From positions 26,667 to 90,666 of the forward strand of contig NZ_LZLV01000017.1 in NCBI RefSeq assembly GCF_001673405.1: 64,000 nt of DNA, read 5' to 3'. This document shows positions 1 through 8,680 of the stretch, piece by piece; positions within the stretch are counted from its first letter, which is position 1; each line of letters starts with the position of its first letter. Below the pieces are notes generated by a model. That model was not told where the DNA came from and did not search any database. It was given only the letters and a program-made list of their open reading frames with translations. A program made the position numbers and the translations under genes. Source of the stretch: Mycobacterium sp. 1245111.1 (GTDB lineage: Bacteria; Actinomycetota; Actinomycetes; Mycobacteriales; Mycobacteriaceae).

Positions 1-1
1 G

Positions 2-1267
2 TGGTATCTGATGGAACTGTCGGTGACCGGCGAGCACGACCAAGGCGTCGGCGCCCTCGACCGCGGTCTCGATATCCGCGGTCAGCGGGATATCCGTCAC
101 GCTGAGCGCATCCTCGGCCCCCACCCACGGATCATGGATCGAGAGTTCGCAGCCGGATTCTTCCAACAGCGTGACGACGTACTTGGTCGGTGTGAGGCGG
201 CAATCGCCGGTGTTGTTCTTGAACGCGATGCCCAGCACCGCAATCCGGCTGGTCTCAACTGCCTTGCCCTGCTCGGCGAGCAGCTGCGTGAGCAGCCCGT
301 AGGTGTAGGCGGGCATCGTGTCGTTGACATTCCTGGAGGTCCGCGGAATTGCCAGCTCCAACCCGAGGGATTCGCCCAAATGGTTGACGAACCACGGATC
401 CTTCGTCAGGCAGTAACCGCCGACGCCCATGCTCGGCATCAGGATGTTCACGGGGTGGTCCCCCTTCGGCATCGTGTTGGCCGCCTCGATGACCTGTAAC
501 GCGTCCATCCCGAGCCCGTCGCACACCTTGGCCAGCTCGTTGGCCAGCGCGACATTGAGGTCGATCCAGACGTTGTCGGCGAGCTTGACCATCTCGGCGG
601 TCCGCGGATCGTCGACGACGATCGCCTCCACGCCCAGGGCGTGGCGCCACAAGGTGGAGCAGGCGCGAGCACTGCGCTCGTCGACGCCACCGACGACGAT
701 CGGTATCGACATCAGCTCCTTGATCGCCTGCCCCTCCGCGATCCGCTCGGGGCAGAACGCCAACCCGAAGTCGACCCCGGCCGTCAGGCCGGAGGCCTCT
801 TCGACGATGGGCCTGAACAGCGTCTCGGTCGTGTCGGGTGGGACCGTGCTCTTGAGGATGACGAGGTGGCCCGGATGCAGGTGCTCTCCGACGGCCCGCG
901 CCGCGGCCTTGATGTCGTCGACGATCGGCTCGAAGTCAGGACCAAGCGGGGTGCCGACGGTCACGATGACGAAGTCGTTGTCGGCTACGGCCCCGAAATC
1001 GGTTGTGGCGCGCAGCCTCCCGACTCGTACGTTGTTCGCCACCAGCTCGTTGAGCCCGGGTTCCGGGACGGTGGTCTTGCCCAGGTTGATCTCGTCGACG
1101 ACGGTCTGGCGCACGTCGATTCCGGTCACCGGCCAGCCGCGGTCGGACAGCACCGCGCCGATCACGGTGCCGATGTATCCGAATCCAACGACCGCGATCC
1201 CGGACCGCATGCCGCGGACCAGCAGGTCGATCTCAGCGTCGGTGCGTCCGAACGCGCCTGTAAGCAT
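2..1267 (-). CDS. Nucleotide-sugar dehydrogenase, UDP-glucose/UDP-ManNAc 6-dehydrogenase family (3' end outside window)
   Basis: Likely oxidises the C6 hydroxyl of a UDP-sugar to a uronic acid with two NAD+ in the cytosol, supplying an acidic sugar donor. The reading frame stays open from the ATG at 1267 to the window edge (422 codons seen), so the C-terminus is missing. Visible features are an N-terminal Rossmann motif GFGYIG, VTVGTP, KSTVPP, the middle-domain segment KLADNVWIDLNVA, and the catalytic-cysteine motif GGYCLTKDP (Cys about 286). Together these favour the WecC/UDP-ManNAc dehydrogenase side of the family, but the exact substrate cannot be read from sequence. It lies upstream-convergent with nothing and follows a glycosyltransferase on the same strand after 125 bp, so it fits the glycolipid island. 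Confidence 0.88.
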   Translation of the reverse strand, partial: MLTGAFGRTDAEIDLLVRGMRSGIAVVGFGYIGTVIGAVLSDRGWPVTGIDVRQTVVDEINLGKTTVPEPGLNELVANNVRVGRLRATTDFGAVADNDFVIVTVGTPLGPDFEPIVDDIKAAARAVGEHLHPGHLVILKSTVPPDTTETLFRPIVEEASGLTAGVDFGLAFCPERIAEGQAIKELMSIPIVVGGVDERSARACSTLWRHALGVEAIVVDDPRTAEMVKLADNVWIDLNVALANELAKVCDGLGMDALQVIEAANTMPKGDHPVNILMPSMGVGGYCLTKDPWFVNHLGESLGLELAIPRTSRNVNDTMPAYTYGLLTQLLAEQGKAVETSRIAVLGIAFKNNTGDCRLTPTKYVVTLLEESGCELSIHDPWVGAEDALSVTDIPLTADIETAVEGADALVVLAGHRQFHQIP

Positions 1268-1392
1268 CGCGGAACCTCATCCTCCAGTCCCCCGTGCGCG
1301 TCTTGTCGAACGAATGCGAGGCCTGGCATCCCCGGCCGGCCCGTGGGCAGTCTATCCAACACCTGACTAATAAGGCTTGAAAACCGGATCTT

Positions 1393-2664
1393 TCAGCCGA
1401 TGCACTGGACTCGCGCGAAATCTTCGACCAGGTCGGCGGCCGCCATGGCGCTCTTGGCCGCTTCGGTGATGTGGGCTGTCATCTCGCGGGCGGACGCGAC
1501 GTATCGCGGGGCGAGAACCCGGCGTAGGTCCTTCACCAGGGTCTTCTCGGTGGTGGTCGAAAAGCGCCGCCCAGCGCCCACCTTCAGCCGTTTGAGCTGA
1601 GCCGCAAAGAAGGGCTGATCGGGCAACGTCCAGAGGATCAGCTGGGGGACCCCGGCGCGCAGGCATGCCGCCAGAGTGCCGGCGCCGCCGTGATGGACGA
1701 CCGCGCGGCAGGTCGGGAAGATCGTCGCGTAATTCACCACCCCGACAACCTTGACGTGCTCGAAGCGCGGGACGCCGCTGAAGTCGGTCGACCCGGAGCA
1801 CACCAGCGCCCGCTCGCCCAACTCCGCGCAGGCCGCGGCGATCATCGCGATCGTGGCGGCCGGCGACCCGAGTGGGATGCTGCCGAAGCCGAAGCAGATC
1901 GGCGGTGTGCCCGCGGCGATCCACGACGCGACCTCCGCATCGGCATCCGTCGCCAACTGCATCGCCAACGCGCCGACGAATGGCCTGTTGAGTCCCGCCC
2001 GCTTCGCCCATTCGGAAGCCAGCCCGGGAAAGTACACCTCGTCGTAGGCCTGGATCTCCAGCGATCCGCGCTCTGTGATGCGGTGCGGCGCCGAGGATTT
2101 CGCGTTCGGTAGGCCAAGTCCGCGGCGCTGCTCGTCCTCGCCCTTTCTGGTCCCGCGCCAAACCAGCCAGTCGTTCATCGTCATCGCCGTGCGGGCCAGC
2201 GGCGACGGCAGGAATCGCAGCAGCTGGCCGTGGGCCCTAACCGGGAAGAAATGCAGGGTCGACAACGGAATGTCGTGGTACTCGGCGACATTGGCGGCCG
2301 GTTGTTCGAAAATCAGGCCGGTCATGAGTAAGTCGGCCCCGCGCGCCAGGGGTACCAGCGTCGTCGTCATCTCCGCCCAGCACCGCATGGCGAACTCTGC
2401 CGTCTCCCGCCCCAACCTGTTCAGTTCCTTGAGCTTCCAGGGAGTGCGGAAGTAGCACGTCCAATATTTTCGCTGGGTGTCGAGAATGGCCTGTGAATCC
2501 AGCCCGTAGGGGACCGCGGCAAGGCCGGCGGCCTCGGTGAAGCCGACCAGGTTGGGAGGCACGGCCATGCACACGTCGTGGCCGCGCTGCAGTAGTTCAC
2601 GGCCCACCACCACGGCGGGCTCGATATCGCCGCGACCGCCGTAGCTCGCCAGCACAAATTTCAT
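1393..2664 (-). CDS. UGT-like (GT1 family) glycosyltransferase
   Basis: Predicted cytosolic glycosyltransferase of 423 residues, moving a sugar from a nucleotide donor to a lipid or glycolipid acceptor. The N-terminus (LASYGGRGDIEP, then GRELLQRGHDV) and the C-terminal donor-binding stretch VVHHGGAGTLAACLRAG are typical of the UGT/GtfA-like enzymes found in mycobacterial glycopeptidolipid and phenolic glycolipid loci. I chose the ATG at 2664 because AGGGG lies just upstream; the open frame runs further to 2709 with no better start. It is a close paralogue of the protein at 9660-10928, sharing the same N-terminal and C-terminal sequence blocks. Donor and acceptor are unknown. Confidence 0.9.
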   Translation of the reverse strand: MKFVLASYGGRGDIEPAVVVGRELLQRGHDVCMAVPPNLVGFTEAAGLAAVPYGLDSQAILDTQRKYWTCYFRTPWKLKELNRLGRETAEFAMRCWAEMTTTLVPLARGADLLMTGLIFEQPAANVAEYHDIPLSTLHFFPVRAHGQLLRFLPSPLARTAMTMNDWLVWRGTRKGEDEQRRGLGLPNAKSSAPHRITERGSLEIQAYDEVYFPGLASEWAKRAGLNRPFVGALAMQLATDADAEVASWIAAGTPPICFGFGSIPLGSPAATIAMIAAACAELGERALVCSGSTDFSGVPRFEHVKVVGVVNYATIFPTCRAVVHHGGAGTLAACLRAGVPQLILWTLPDQPFFAAQLKRLKVGAGRRFSTTTEKTLVKDLRRVLAPRYVASAREMTAHITEAAKSAMAAADLVEDFARVQCIG

Positions 2665-2696
2665 CGCCGACCCCTGGCTCTCAATTAGACGCACGC

Positions 2697-2702
2697 ATAA
2701 TA
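2697..2702 (-). promoter_or_regulatory. Candidate -10 hexamer for the glycosyltransferase
   Basis: Read on the minus strand this is TATTAT, a good match to the mycobacterial TANNNT -10 element, 32 bp upstream of the glycosyltransferase ATG at 2664. No convincing -35 was seen. On the other strand TAGGCT (about 2740-2745) could serve the divergent GMC oxidoreductase gene. This is motif reading only. Confidence 0.35.
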
Positions 2703-2772
2703 TCTGCACGGTCGGACTTTGTGCCCGGTTCGTGGACTATAGGCTGGGCGTCCGGAATTGAGGAGCTCGCTC

Positions 2773-4413
2773 TTGGCTGGCAGCGAACTGACTGCGCACG
2801 AGGCGGAACACGTGATGTGGGACGTGATCGTGGTCGGTACTGGCATGGGCGGCGGGATGCTGGGCTACCGGCTGGCCAGGTCGGGTCGCCGGGTGCTGTT
2901 CGTCGAGAAAGGTCGCTCGACGCTGCCCGGAACGCCGGGAACGATCCGCTCGGCGATGCCGGAAATGGTCGAGCCACGTGCTTGCCGTTCGGAGGGCACC
3001 TACTACGACGCGTTGGCCCGGGCCGGGCGCTCGACCGACGAGGTCGAAGACATCAGCGGCCGCTTCCCGAAGCGGTTCGTGCCGTTCATCGGAGGCGGGA
3101 CGGGCGGGTCGTCGGCGCTCTACGGCATGGTGTGCGAGCGATTCTTCGCGGCCGATTTCACTCCCCGACAGAATTTCCGCGACCCCGGTGAATCCACCGT
3201 GCCGGAGGCCTGGCCCGTCACCTACGACCAGATGCGGCCCTGGTACGCCGAAGCCGAAAAGCTACTAGGAGTTCGCGGCGAGCCCGATCCGCTCCGACCC
3301 GAGGCGGTCGAGGCCGATCTGCCTGCGCCGCCGCCTTTTTCGGTGGACAACCAGCCGCTGGTGGACTATCTGGCGGGTCGCGGATTGCATCCCTACCACC
3401 TTCCGATGGCCTGTGACTACACCGCTGATTGCCGCACCTGTCAGACCTATCTGTGCGATCAGACATGTAAAAACGACGCCGCCCGCAATGGCCTGCTGCC
3501 GGCCATCGTCGAGCACGACGCCAGCCTGCTGACCGACTGTCGGGTCGTGCGGCTGGACGCGGACCGCACCCACGTCCGGCACGTGATCTGTGAGCATCGC
3601 GGCAGCACGGTCAGCCTGGAGGCCAAGGTCGTTGTGCTGGCCGCGGGCGCGCTGGCCACCCCGGTGCTGCTGCTCAATTCCCGGTCGGGTGACTGGCCGG
3701 GTGGATTGGCGAATGGCTCAGATCTCGTGGGGCGCAACTTCATGCGCCATCTGCTCGAGCCAATCGAGGTCTGGCCCCGACCCGGCTACCGAACCATGGC
3801 CGCGAACAAGGAGATCGGGCTCAACGATTTCTACTTTTGGGAGGGACAGAAGTATGGCACCGTGCAGTCATTCGGCGCGATCCCGCCCATGGAGTGGTTG
3901 AGCAACCGGCCCGGCGCGCGGGGAAAGGCGCTGCGGCTGATGAGCCCGGCGGTGCGACGGATCTACGAGCGGTATTTCACCGGTGGGTTGGTGCTGGCCG
4001 CGATCATGGAGGACCTGCCGTATCCGGACAATCGCGTGCTGCCGAGCGATCGGCGCAACGGGGATGGCCGTCAGCGGCTGCGAATTAACTATCGCTTGCA
4101 CCGCAGCGAAATCGACCGCCGCGCAGTGTTTTTGCGGCAGTTGAAGGCGGTGTTGGCGCCCTTCCGCACGATCGGTTTGGGCAGCAGCACGGGCAACTCC
4201 AATCTTGGCCACGTGTGCGGCACGTGCCGCTTCGGCACCGACCCAGAAACCAGCGTGCTTGACCCACACAACCGGGCGCACGAAGTGCACAACCTCTACG
4301 TCGTGGACAGCTCATTCTTCCCGTCCAGCGCCGGCTTGAACCCAAGTTTGACGATCGCCGCCAACGCCCTGCGGGTGGCCGCGCACGTCGATCAGGCGCA
4401 TTTCGCCTCTTGA
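2773..4413 (+). CDS. GMC-family FAD oxidoreductase (choline/alcohol dehydrogenase-like)
   Basis: FAD-dependent oxidoreductase of about 546 residues that should oxidise an alcohol or sugar-lipid hydroxyl. Visible are the N-terminal FAD motif GTGMGGG, the FIGGGTGGSSA loop, and the C-terminal block in which NLYVVDSSFFPSSAGLNPSL closes the FAD site, as in GMC enzymes. I chose the TTG at 2773 because AGGAG sits 7 bp upstream; a TTG at 2758 and an ATG at 2815 are alternatives. A cysteine cluster (five Cys within CDYTADCRTC-QTYLCDQTCK) sits mid-protein, reminiscent of the Cys-rich segment of long-chain alcohol oxidases. It diverges from the glycosyltransferase and is followed after 50 bp by a hydrolase on the same strand. 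The substrate is unknown. Confidence 0.88.
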   Translation: MAGSELTAHEAEHVMWDVIVVGTGMGGGMLGYRLARSGRRVLFVEKGRSTLPGTPGTIRSAMPEMVEPRACRSEGTYYDALARAGRSTDEVEDISGRFPKRFVPFIGGGTGGSSALYGMVCERFFAADFTPRQNFRDPGESTVPEAWPVTYDQMRPWYAEAEKLLGVRGEPDPLRPEAVEADLPAPPPFSVDNQPLVDYLAGRGLHPYHLPMACDYTADCRTCQTYLCDQTCKNDAARNGLLPAIVEHDASLLTDCRVVRLDADRTHVRHVICEHRGSTVSLEAKVVVLAAGALATPVLLLNSRSGDWPGGLANGSDLVGRNFMRHLLEPIEVWPRPGYRTMAANKEIGLNDFYFWEGQKYGTVQSFGAIPPMEWLSNRPGARGKALRLMSPAVRRIYERYFTGGLVLAAIMEDLPYPDNRVLPSDRRNGDGRQRLRINYRLHRSEIDRRAVFLRQLKAVLAPFRTIGLGSSTGNSNLGHVCGTCRFGTDPETSVLDPHNRAHEVHNLYVVDSSFFPSSAGLNPSLTIAANALRVAAHVDQAHFAS

Positions 4414-4463
4414 ACCGATTCGAAATACCAAGTGGGCGAGCGGATCCGGATAGGATCGCCAGC

Positions 4464-5237
4464 ATGGACCTGTTCGTCCGGGAGTCTGGTCCAGTCGGGG
4501 CGCCCGCCGTCGTCTTCCTTCACGGCGGGAGGATGAGCGGCTGGTGCTGGCAGCCCGTCGTCGAGCGAATGCCGCAATACCGCTGCCTGGTCCCCGATCT
4601 GCCGCAGTTCGGAAACAGCTTCCAGCAGGGACCATTCGAGATGGGCCGGGCCGCCGACGCGGTGGCCGGACTCATCCGCTCCCGGGTGGGTGCCGGTCGG
4701 GCGTACCTGGTGGGGTACTCGCTGGGCGCGCAGCTGGCTGTGCAGCTGCTGACCAGCGATGCCAAACTCATCGACCGGGCGGTGGTGTGCGGGGCCGTCG
4801 TCAACACCAAGTTGGGCGTCGGGCTGATGCAGCACCTGGCGGTCCCGCTCGCACGGACCAATTGGTTCAGGGCGGTCGTCCGCCGCGGCTGGAATGCACG
4901 TCGCGGCGGGATTCCAGTGACCAGACTCGACGACTACCGCAACGACGTAAACCTCATTACGAGAGCACAATTCGCTCACATCGTCGCGGCCTCCGCGCGG
5001 TTCACCCGGCCCGACGGGCTGGACGACGTGGATACCCCCACGTTGTTCCTCACCGGCGGCAAGGAGACGCGACTGGCGCACCGCTCGGCGGCAGCGCTGG
5101 CACAGTCAATGCCCAACGGAGTCGACAGGATGGCACGCGGGATGGGCCACGACTGGCCGCTGCGCTATCCGGATCTGTTCTCCCGCACCGTCGATGGATG
5201 GCTCTCCGGTACGAGCCTGCCTCCCGAGATCAGCTAG
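4464..5237 (+). CDS. Alpha/beta-hydrolase fold protein
   Basis: Predicted 257-residue serine hydrolase or esterase. The oxyanion region is FLHGGRMSGWCW, the nucleophile elbow is GYSLG with Ser86, and the catalytic His is in MGHDWPLRYP near the C-terminus. The ATG at 4464 follows AGGA; an in-frame upstream TTG at 4410 would overlap the GMC gene stop and is less likely. It probably forms an operon with the GMC oxidoreductase, and its 3' end overlaps the convergent oxidoreductase gene by 8 bp. In glycopeptidolipid-type clusters a hydrolase beside an oxidoreductase is common, but the substrate here is not known. Confidence 0.85.
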   Translation: MDLFVRESGPVGAPAVVFLHGGRMSGWCWQPVVERMPQYRCLVPDLPQFGNSFQQGPFEMGRAADAVAGLIRSRVGAGRAYLVGYSLGAQLAVQLLTSDAKLIDRAVVCGAVVNTKLGVGLMQHLAVPLARTNWFRAVVRRGWNARRGGIPVTRLDDYRNDVNLITRAQFAHIVAASARFTRPDGLDDVDTPTLFLTGGKETRLAHRSAAALAQSMPNGVDRMARGMGHDWPLRYPDLFSRTVDGWLSGTSLPPEIS

Positions 5238-6228
5238 GTTCGCGCACCGGGAGCCCGGCAGCGCGATAGATCTCGTCGATGACCGTCATGTTCTCGACCG
5301 CGTCTTGCGGTGTGGTCCGTACCGGCTCCCCGCGCAGCACCGCCGCAGCGAACGCGTCGAGTTGATATTCGTAGCTGATGCGCCGCGGGAAGCGCTCGAC
5401 GCGCCGTTGGCCGGCCGAGCGGACCGATAGCCGTGGAAACAGGTGTGGTGCAGCGGGACTGAGCACCCGCAGCTCACCACGGTCGCCCACCACCTTGGCC
5501 TTTGCCCGAAACAGATCCGACGACCACAGCGCGCACCGGATCCGGCCCGTATGCCCGCCCGCGAAACGCAACTCGGCCTTCATGGCCCGGTCCACTCGCG
5601 GATCACGTAACTTTGCCTGTGCGGAAACGACTTTCGGCGTCGACCCGCCGAACGTGCGCATCATGTTGACCACGTAGCTGCCGGCATCCATCATCGCGCC
5701 ACCGGCAAAGGTGTAGTTGTAGCAGTTGCCGCTGAACTTCGGGATCAAGACACACAATGCGACGTCGACATGCTCCAACGTGCCGAGTTCGCCTGAGGCG
5801 AGGATCTGCTCGACGCGCAAAGTCAAAGGGTGATAACGGTATTGGATTGCTTCCATCACGACGCGGCCTGACGCTGCGGCCAATTCGGCGATCTCGCGGG
5901 CCTCGGCGGCGTTTGCGGTGAACGGCTTTTCACACAATACGTGCTTGCCTCCGGCAAGTGCGGCCCGGGTCCATCTGCCGTGCATGCTGGTGGGCGCCAG
6001 GACGTAGATCGCGTCCAGGTCAGGATCGTCGATCAGCGCCTCGTAGCTTCCGTGCGCCCGGGCGATGCCGTGTTTGGCGGCGAAGGCCTCGGCACTGGGC
6101 ATGTCGCGTGCTCCCACCGCGGCCACCACGACTTCGTCGTTTCCCCGAGCTGGGTTGATCAGCGTCGTCGGTGCGAAGCTCGAAGCGCCCAGGATTCCGA
6201 TCCGCAGCGCCTCGGCTACTTGCGCCAC
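5230..6228 (-). CDS. Gfo/Idh/MocA-family NAD(P)-dependent sugar oxidoreductase
   Basis: Predicted 332-residue oxidoreductase acting on a sugar, nucleotide sugar or inositol-like ring. It begins with a Rossmann motif GILGASSFAP (residues 11-20) and has the family signature CEKPF at 99-103, whose Lys101 is the usual catalytic lysine. Length is normal for the family. The start is GTG at 6228, overlapping the upstream methyltransferase stop by 13 bp, so the two are translationally coupled. With the nearby dehydrogenase and glycosyltransferases this suggests deoxysugar or oxidised-sugar tailoring. The substrate cannot be assigned. Confidence 0.87.
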   Translation of the reverse strand: MAQVAEALRIGILGASSFAPTTLINPARGNDEVVVAAVGARDMPSAEAFAAKHGIARAHGSYEALIDDPDLDAIYVLAPTSMHGRWTRAALAGGKHVLCEKPFTANAAEAREIAELAAASGRVVMEAIQYRYHPLTLRVEQILASGELGTLEHVDVALCVLIPKFSGNCYNYTFAGGAMMDAGSYVVNMMRTFGGSTPKVVSAQAKLRDPRVDRAMKAELRFAGGHTGRIRCALWSSDLFRAKAKVVGDRGELRVLSPAAPHLFPRLSVRSAGQRRVERFPRRISYEYQLDAFAAAVLRGEPVRTTPQDAVENMTVIDEIYRAAGLPVREPS

Positions 6229-7028
6229 AGCACTCCGGTTCCATCGATGTCGACGATCTCAGCGGACACGCCGTGCGCCGCGCGGTAGTCGGTGACAGCT
6301 TGTTCGCAGGCCTTGACCGCCTGGTAGTCGTCGACAATGCAGAAGCCGCCGGGGGAGAGCCGTGGGTACAGCGCGTCGAGCGCTTGAATCGTCGACTCGT
6401 AGAGGTCGCCGTCGAGCCTCAACACCGAGATGCGCTCGATCGGCGCATCGTGGAGCGTGTCTTTGAACCAGCCGGGCAGGAACCGGACCTGGTCGTCCAA
6501 CAGCCCGTAGCGCTCGAAATTGGCCCGTACCTCCGCCTCTGAGACGCCCAGGATGCCTGCGGCGAAGTCAGCCCGAATTCCTTTGTCCGCCTTGTAGTTT
6601 GCCGGGTCCGATCGTGGCACACCCTGGAATGAATCGGCCAGCCACACGCTTCGCGTCTCGTCCCCGTAGGCTGCGAGAACCGCGCGCATCAGGATGCACG
6701 CCCCGCCTCGCCAGACGCCGCATTCGACCAAATCGCCGGGAACGTCGTCGGCCAGCACCGTCTCGACGCACTGCTGCAGGCTGGTCAGCCGCTGCATGCC
6801 GATCATCGTTTCGGCTTCGGCGGGCCAGTCCAGTCCCAACTCACGCTTGCGCTCGTCGAACGGCCCGTCACCCGCGCGCCTGGAATTGATCCGGTTGACG
6901 GTCTTGAAGAGAAGTCGTCGGCGCCACGACCACTCCGCGGGCATGCGCTCGTGCATCCCGAACCGAGTGAGGTTGCGCCGGATCAGGTCCAGGTACAGCG
7001 ATCGGACGTCGTAAGCGGTCAGTGTCAT
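6216..7028 (-). CDS. TylF/MycF-type macrocin O-methyltransferase family protein
   Basis: SAM-dependent O-methyltransferase of 270 residues related to TylF/MycF, enzymes that methylate sugar hydroxyls on glycosylated natural products. Visible are the SAM-site segment VECGVWRGG (about 101-109), ADSFQGVP, and the acidic LRLDGDLYEST and CIVDDY segments that in the family hold the metal and substrate. I chose ATG 7028 because AGGGG precedes it; an in-frame TTG at 7085 would add 19 residues. It overlaps the downstream Gfo/Idh/MocA gene by 13 bp. The likely role is methylating a glycolipid sugar, by context. Confidence 0.87.
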   Translation of the reverse strand: MTLTAYDVRSLYLDLIRRNLTRFGMHERMPAEWSWRRRLLFKTVNRINSRRAGDGPFDERKRELGLDWPAEAETMIGMQRLTSLQQCVETVLADDVPGDLVECGVWRGGACILMRAVLAAYGDETRSVWLADSFQGVPRSDPANYKADKGIRADFAAGILGVSEAEVRANFERYGLLDDQVRFLPGWFKDTLHDAPIERISVLRLDGDLYESTIQALDALYPRLSPGGFCIVDDYQAVKACEQAVTDYRAAHGVSAEIVDIDGTGVLWRK

Positions 7029-7121
7029 GCCTGCCCCTGTCTGGGATGCCAGCGTTTCCGGCGCTGAGTCTAAGCCGTCATTCAACGTGTGTATAAAAGT
7101 ATTCCAAGATTGACTTGCCGG

Positions 7122-7913
7122 TCAGCGCCCGGCTTCGGCCGCGGCGCGATAGCCACGGACGGCCAATGGCCCGACCACCGCGGCCAAGCCGACGGCCCAC
7201 ACGACGCTCAGTAGCAGTGGCCGCAGCGCGGAATCGCCTTCGGCAAGCGCCCGCATGGATTCGATCACCGGCGCCATCGGTTGCAGCGGAATCAGTGGCT
7301 GCATCCACGCCGGCAACATTGCGACCGGAGGAATGCCGGAGCTGGAGAACACCAGCGCGATCGACGGCATCGCCAGCCAGAAGAGCATGGCGCTGCTGTT
7401 CGCGCGCACCGCGATCGCTATGACCGCCGTAGAGAACACGACCGCCACCAGCGCCGGAATCAGCAAGAACGCGATCATCGCGAGACAGCCGCCGTCGAAG
7501 CGAAGTCCGAGCGCAACGCCCACCGCGGTGATGAGCGCGGCGCCGACGGCCGTACGCGCGGCTTCGGCGATCAGCCGGCCGAGCAGCGCGCTGGCCCGGT
7601 GCACCGGCAACGTCCACAATCGGCTGAGCAGACCGCTGTCGCGTTCGCCGATGATCGTGAGACCGGCGCCGAGCGCCCCGAACATCGCGCCGGCCACCGC
7701 GCACATCGGCACCAACCCGTAGAGGCTGTCCGTGCCGGTGATTCTCACGATCGACTTGCCGACCAGCAGCTTGTACGTGATGAGCAGAAAAGTCGGGAAC
7801 AACAATGCCTGGATCGGCACAGTCGGTGCGCGCCGCCACTGCGTGAGTAGCCGGCCTGCGAACAGCAGACTTTCAGAAGCCAATGAGCTTCTCGGCGGTG
7901 CGATCTGCGTCAT
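7122..7913 (-). CDS. drrC: ABC-2 type exporter permease, DrrC-like
   Basis: Membrane subunit of 263 residues with about six hydrophobic helices, of the ABC-2/DrrB family. The segments LVPMCAVAGAMFGALGAG and the C-terminal PLIPLQPMAPVIESMRALAEG, with the P-x-x-P-x-x-x-x-I-x-x-x-R pattern, are typical of daunorubicin-type and mycobacterial lipid exporters. The ATG at 7913 overlaps the stop of the preceding permease (ATGA), giving the order ATPase-permease-permease as in the drrABC genes of phthiocerol-lipid and glycopeptidolipid loci. It presumably helps flip or export the island's product across the plasma membrane. The assignment of B versus C rests on order only. Confidence 0.85.
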   Translation of the reverse strand: MTQIAPPRSSLASESLLFAGRLLTQWRRAPTVPIQALLFPTFLLITYKLLVGKSIVRITGTDSLYGLVPMCAVAGAMFGALGAGLTIIGERDSGLLSRLWTLPVHRASALLGRLIAEAARTAVGAALITAVGVALGLRFDGGCLAMIAFLLIPALVAVVFSTAVIAIAVRANSSAMLFWLAMPSIALVFSSSGIPPVAMLPAWMQPLIPLQPMAPVIESMRALAEGDSALRPLLLSVVWAVGLAAVVGPLAVRGYRAAAEAGR

Positions 7914-8680
7914 TGGGTACGCCTCTGCATCCGCACCGCGAGGGCGCCGAACACCGCGAGTAGCCCAAGGCACCACGTCACGCTGGCGGCCAGAGTGCCG
8001 ATCGTGACGTGGCCGGCGGCGAGTCCGCGCAGGGTCTCCGTCACCTGCGAAACAGGTTGGTATTGCACGAACGGATGCAGCCAGTCGGGGAACGCGTCGG
8101 CCGGTGCCATCCCGGTCGACAACATGACCAGCAACAGCTGAGGAACCAGGAGCAATTGGCTGGCCCCTCCGCTGCTGCCCATCTCGGCCCCGGCGATTCC
8201 CGACGCCGCGATCTTGGTTCCCGCGGCATCCGCGCCGAGCGAGACCGCGACCGTCAACGTCAGGACGAGAACGGCGAAGCCCCCCGCGTAGACGACGCCG
8301 CCGAGCATGCGGAAGCCGAACACGTACCCGACGGCGATCGCGGCAAGCAGGGCGAGCGCGCCGCGAAACAGGCAGTACAACATCCGGGCCGTCAGCGGCA
8401 CCGCGGTCGATATCGGCAGTGTCCGGAGCCGAATCCCGAAGTCGGAGCCCTGATCTCGGGCCGCCCGGTCGACGGTCGTCAGCGCGCCGAGCAGCATCAC
8501 CTGGACGATGATCACCGGCAGGAGGTATTGCGGGTAGCTCATCTGGCCGGTGTCGATGACATTGCGCAGCCCGAAGTTGAAGACGACGAAATTACCCGCG
8601 GGGGCCAGGACCGCGAACGGTAGATCATCCCGCAGCGCGCCGAGCACCATGCGCTCGGTCAGCGCGGCTACTGCGGTCAC
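7910..8680 (-). CDS. drrB: ABC-2 type exporter permease, DrrB-like
   Basis: Membrane subunit of 256 residues, homologous in layout to the next permease. It has an N-terminal amphipathic segment, then hydrophobic helices starting near YPQYLLPVIIVQVMLLGAL, and a C-terminal PFVQYQPVSQVTETLRGLA motif matching the other permease. The GTG start at 8680 overlaps the ATPase stop (GTGA), and its own stop overlaps the third gene's ATG, so all three are translationally coupled. It would form the heterodimeric channel with the DrrC-like subunit. Confidence 0.85.
   Translation of the reverse strand: MTAVAALTERMVLGALRDDLPFAVLAPAGNFVVFNFGLRNVIDTGQMSYPQYLLPVIIVQVMLLGALTTVDRAARDQGSDFGIRLRTLPISTAVPLTARMLYCLFRGALALLAAIAVGYVFGFRMLGGVVYAGGFAVLVLTLTVAVSLGADAAGTKIAASGIAGAEMGSSGGASQLLLVPQLLLVMLSTGMAPADAFPDWLHPFVQYQPVSQVTETLRGLAAGHVTIGTLAASVTWCLGLLAVFGALAVRMQRRTQ

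Noticed and set aside
429..1370. Long plus-strand open frames (for example 313 and 241 residues) opposite the first gene
   Set aside because: They are antisense shadows of the nucleotide-sugar dehydrogenase, which shows all the family motifs in one minus-strand frame.
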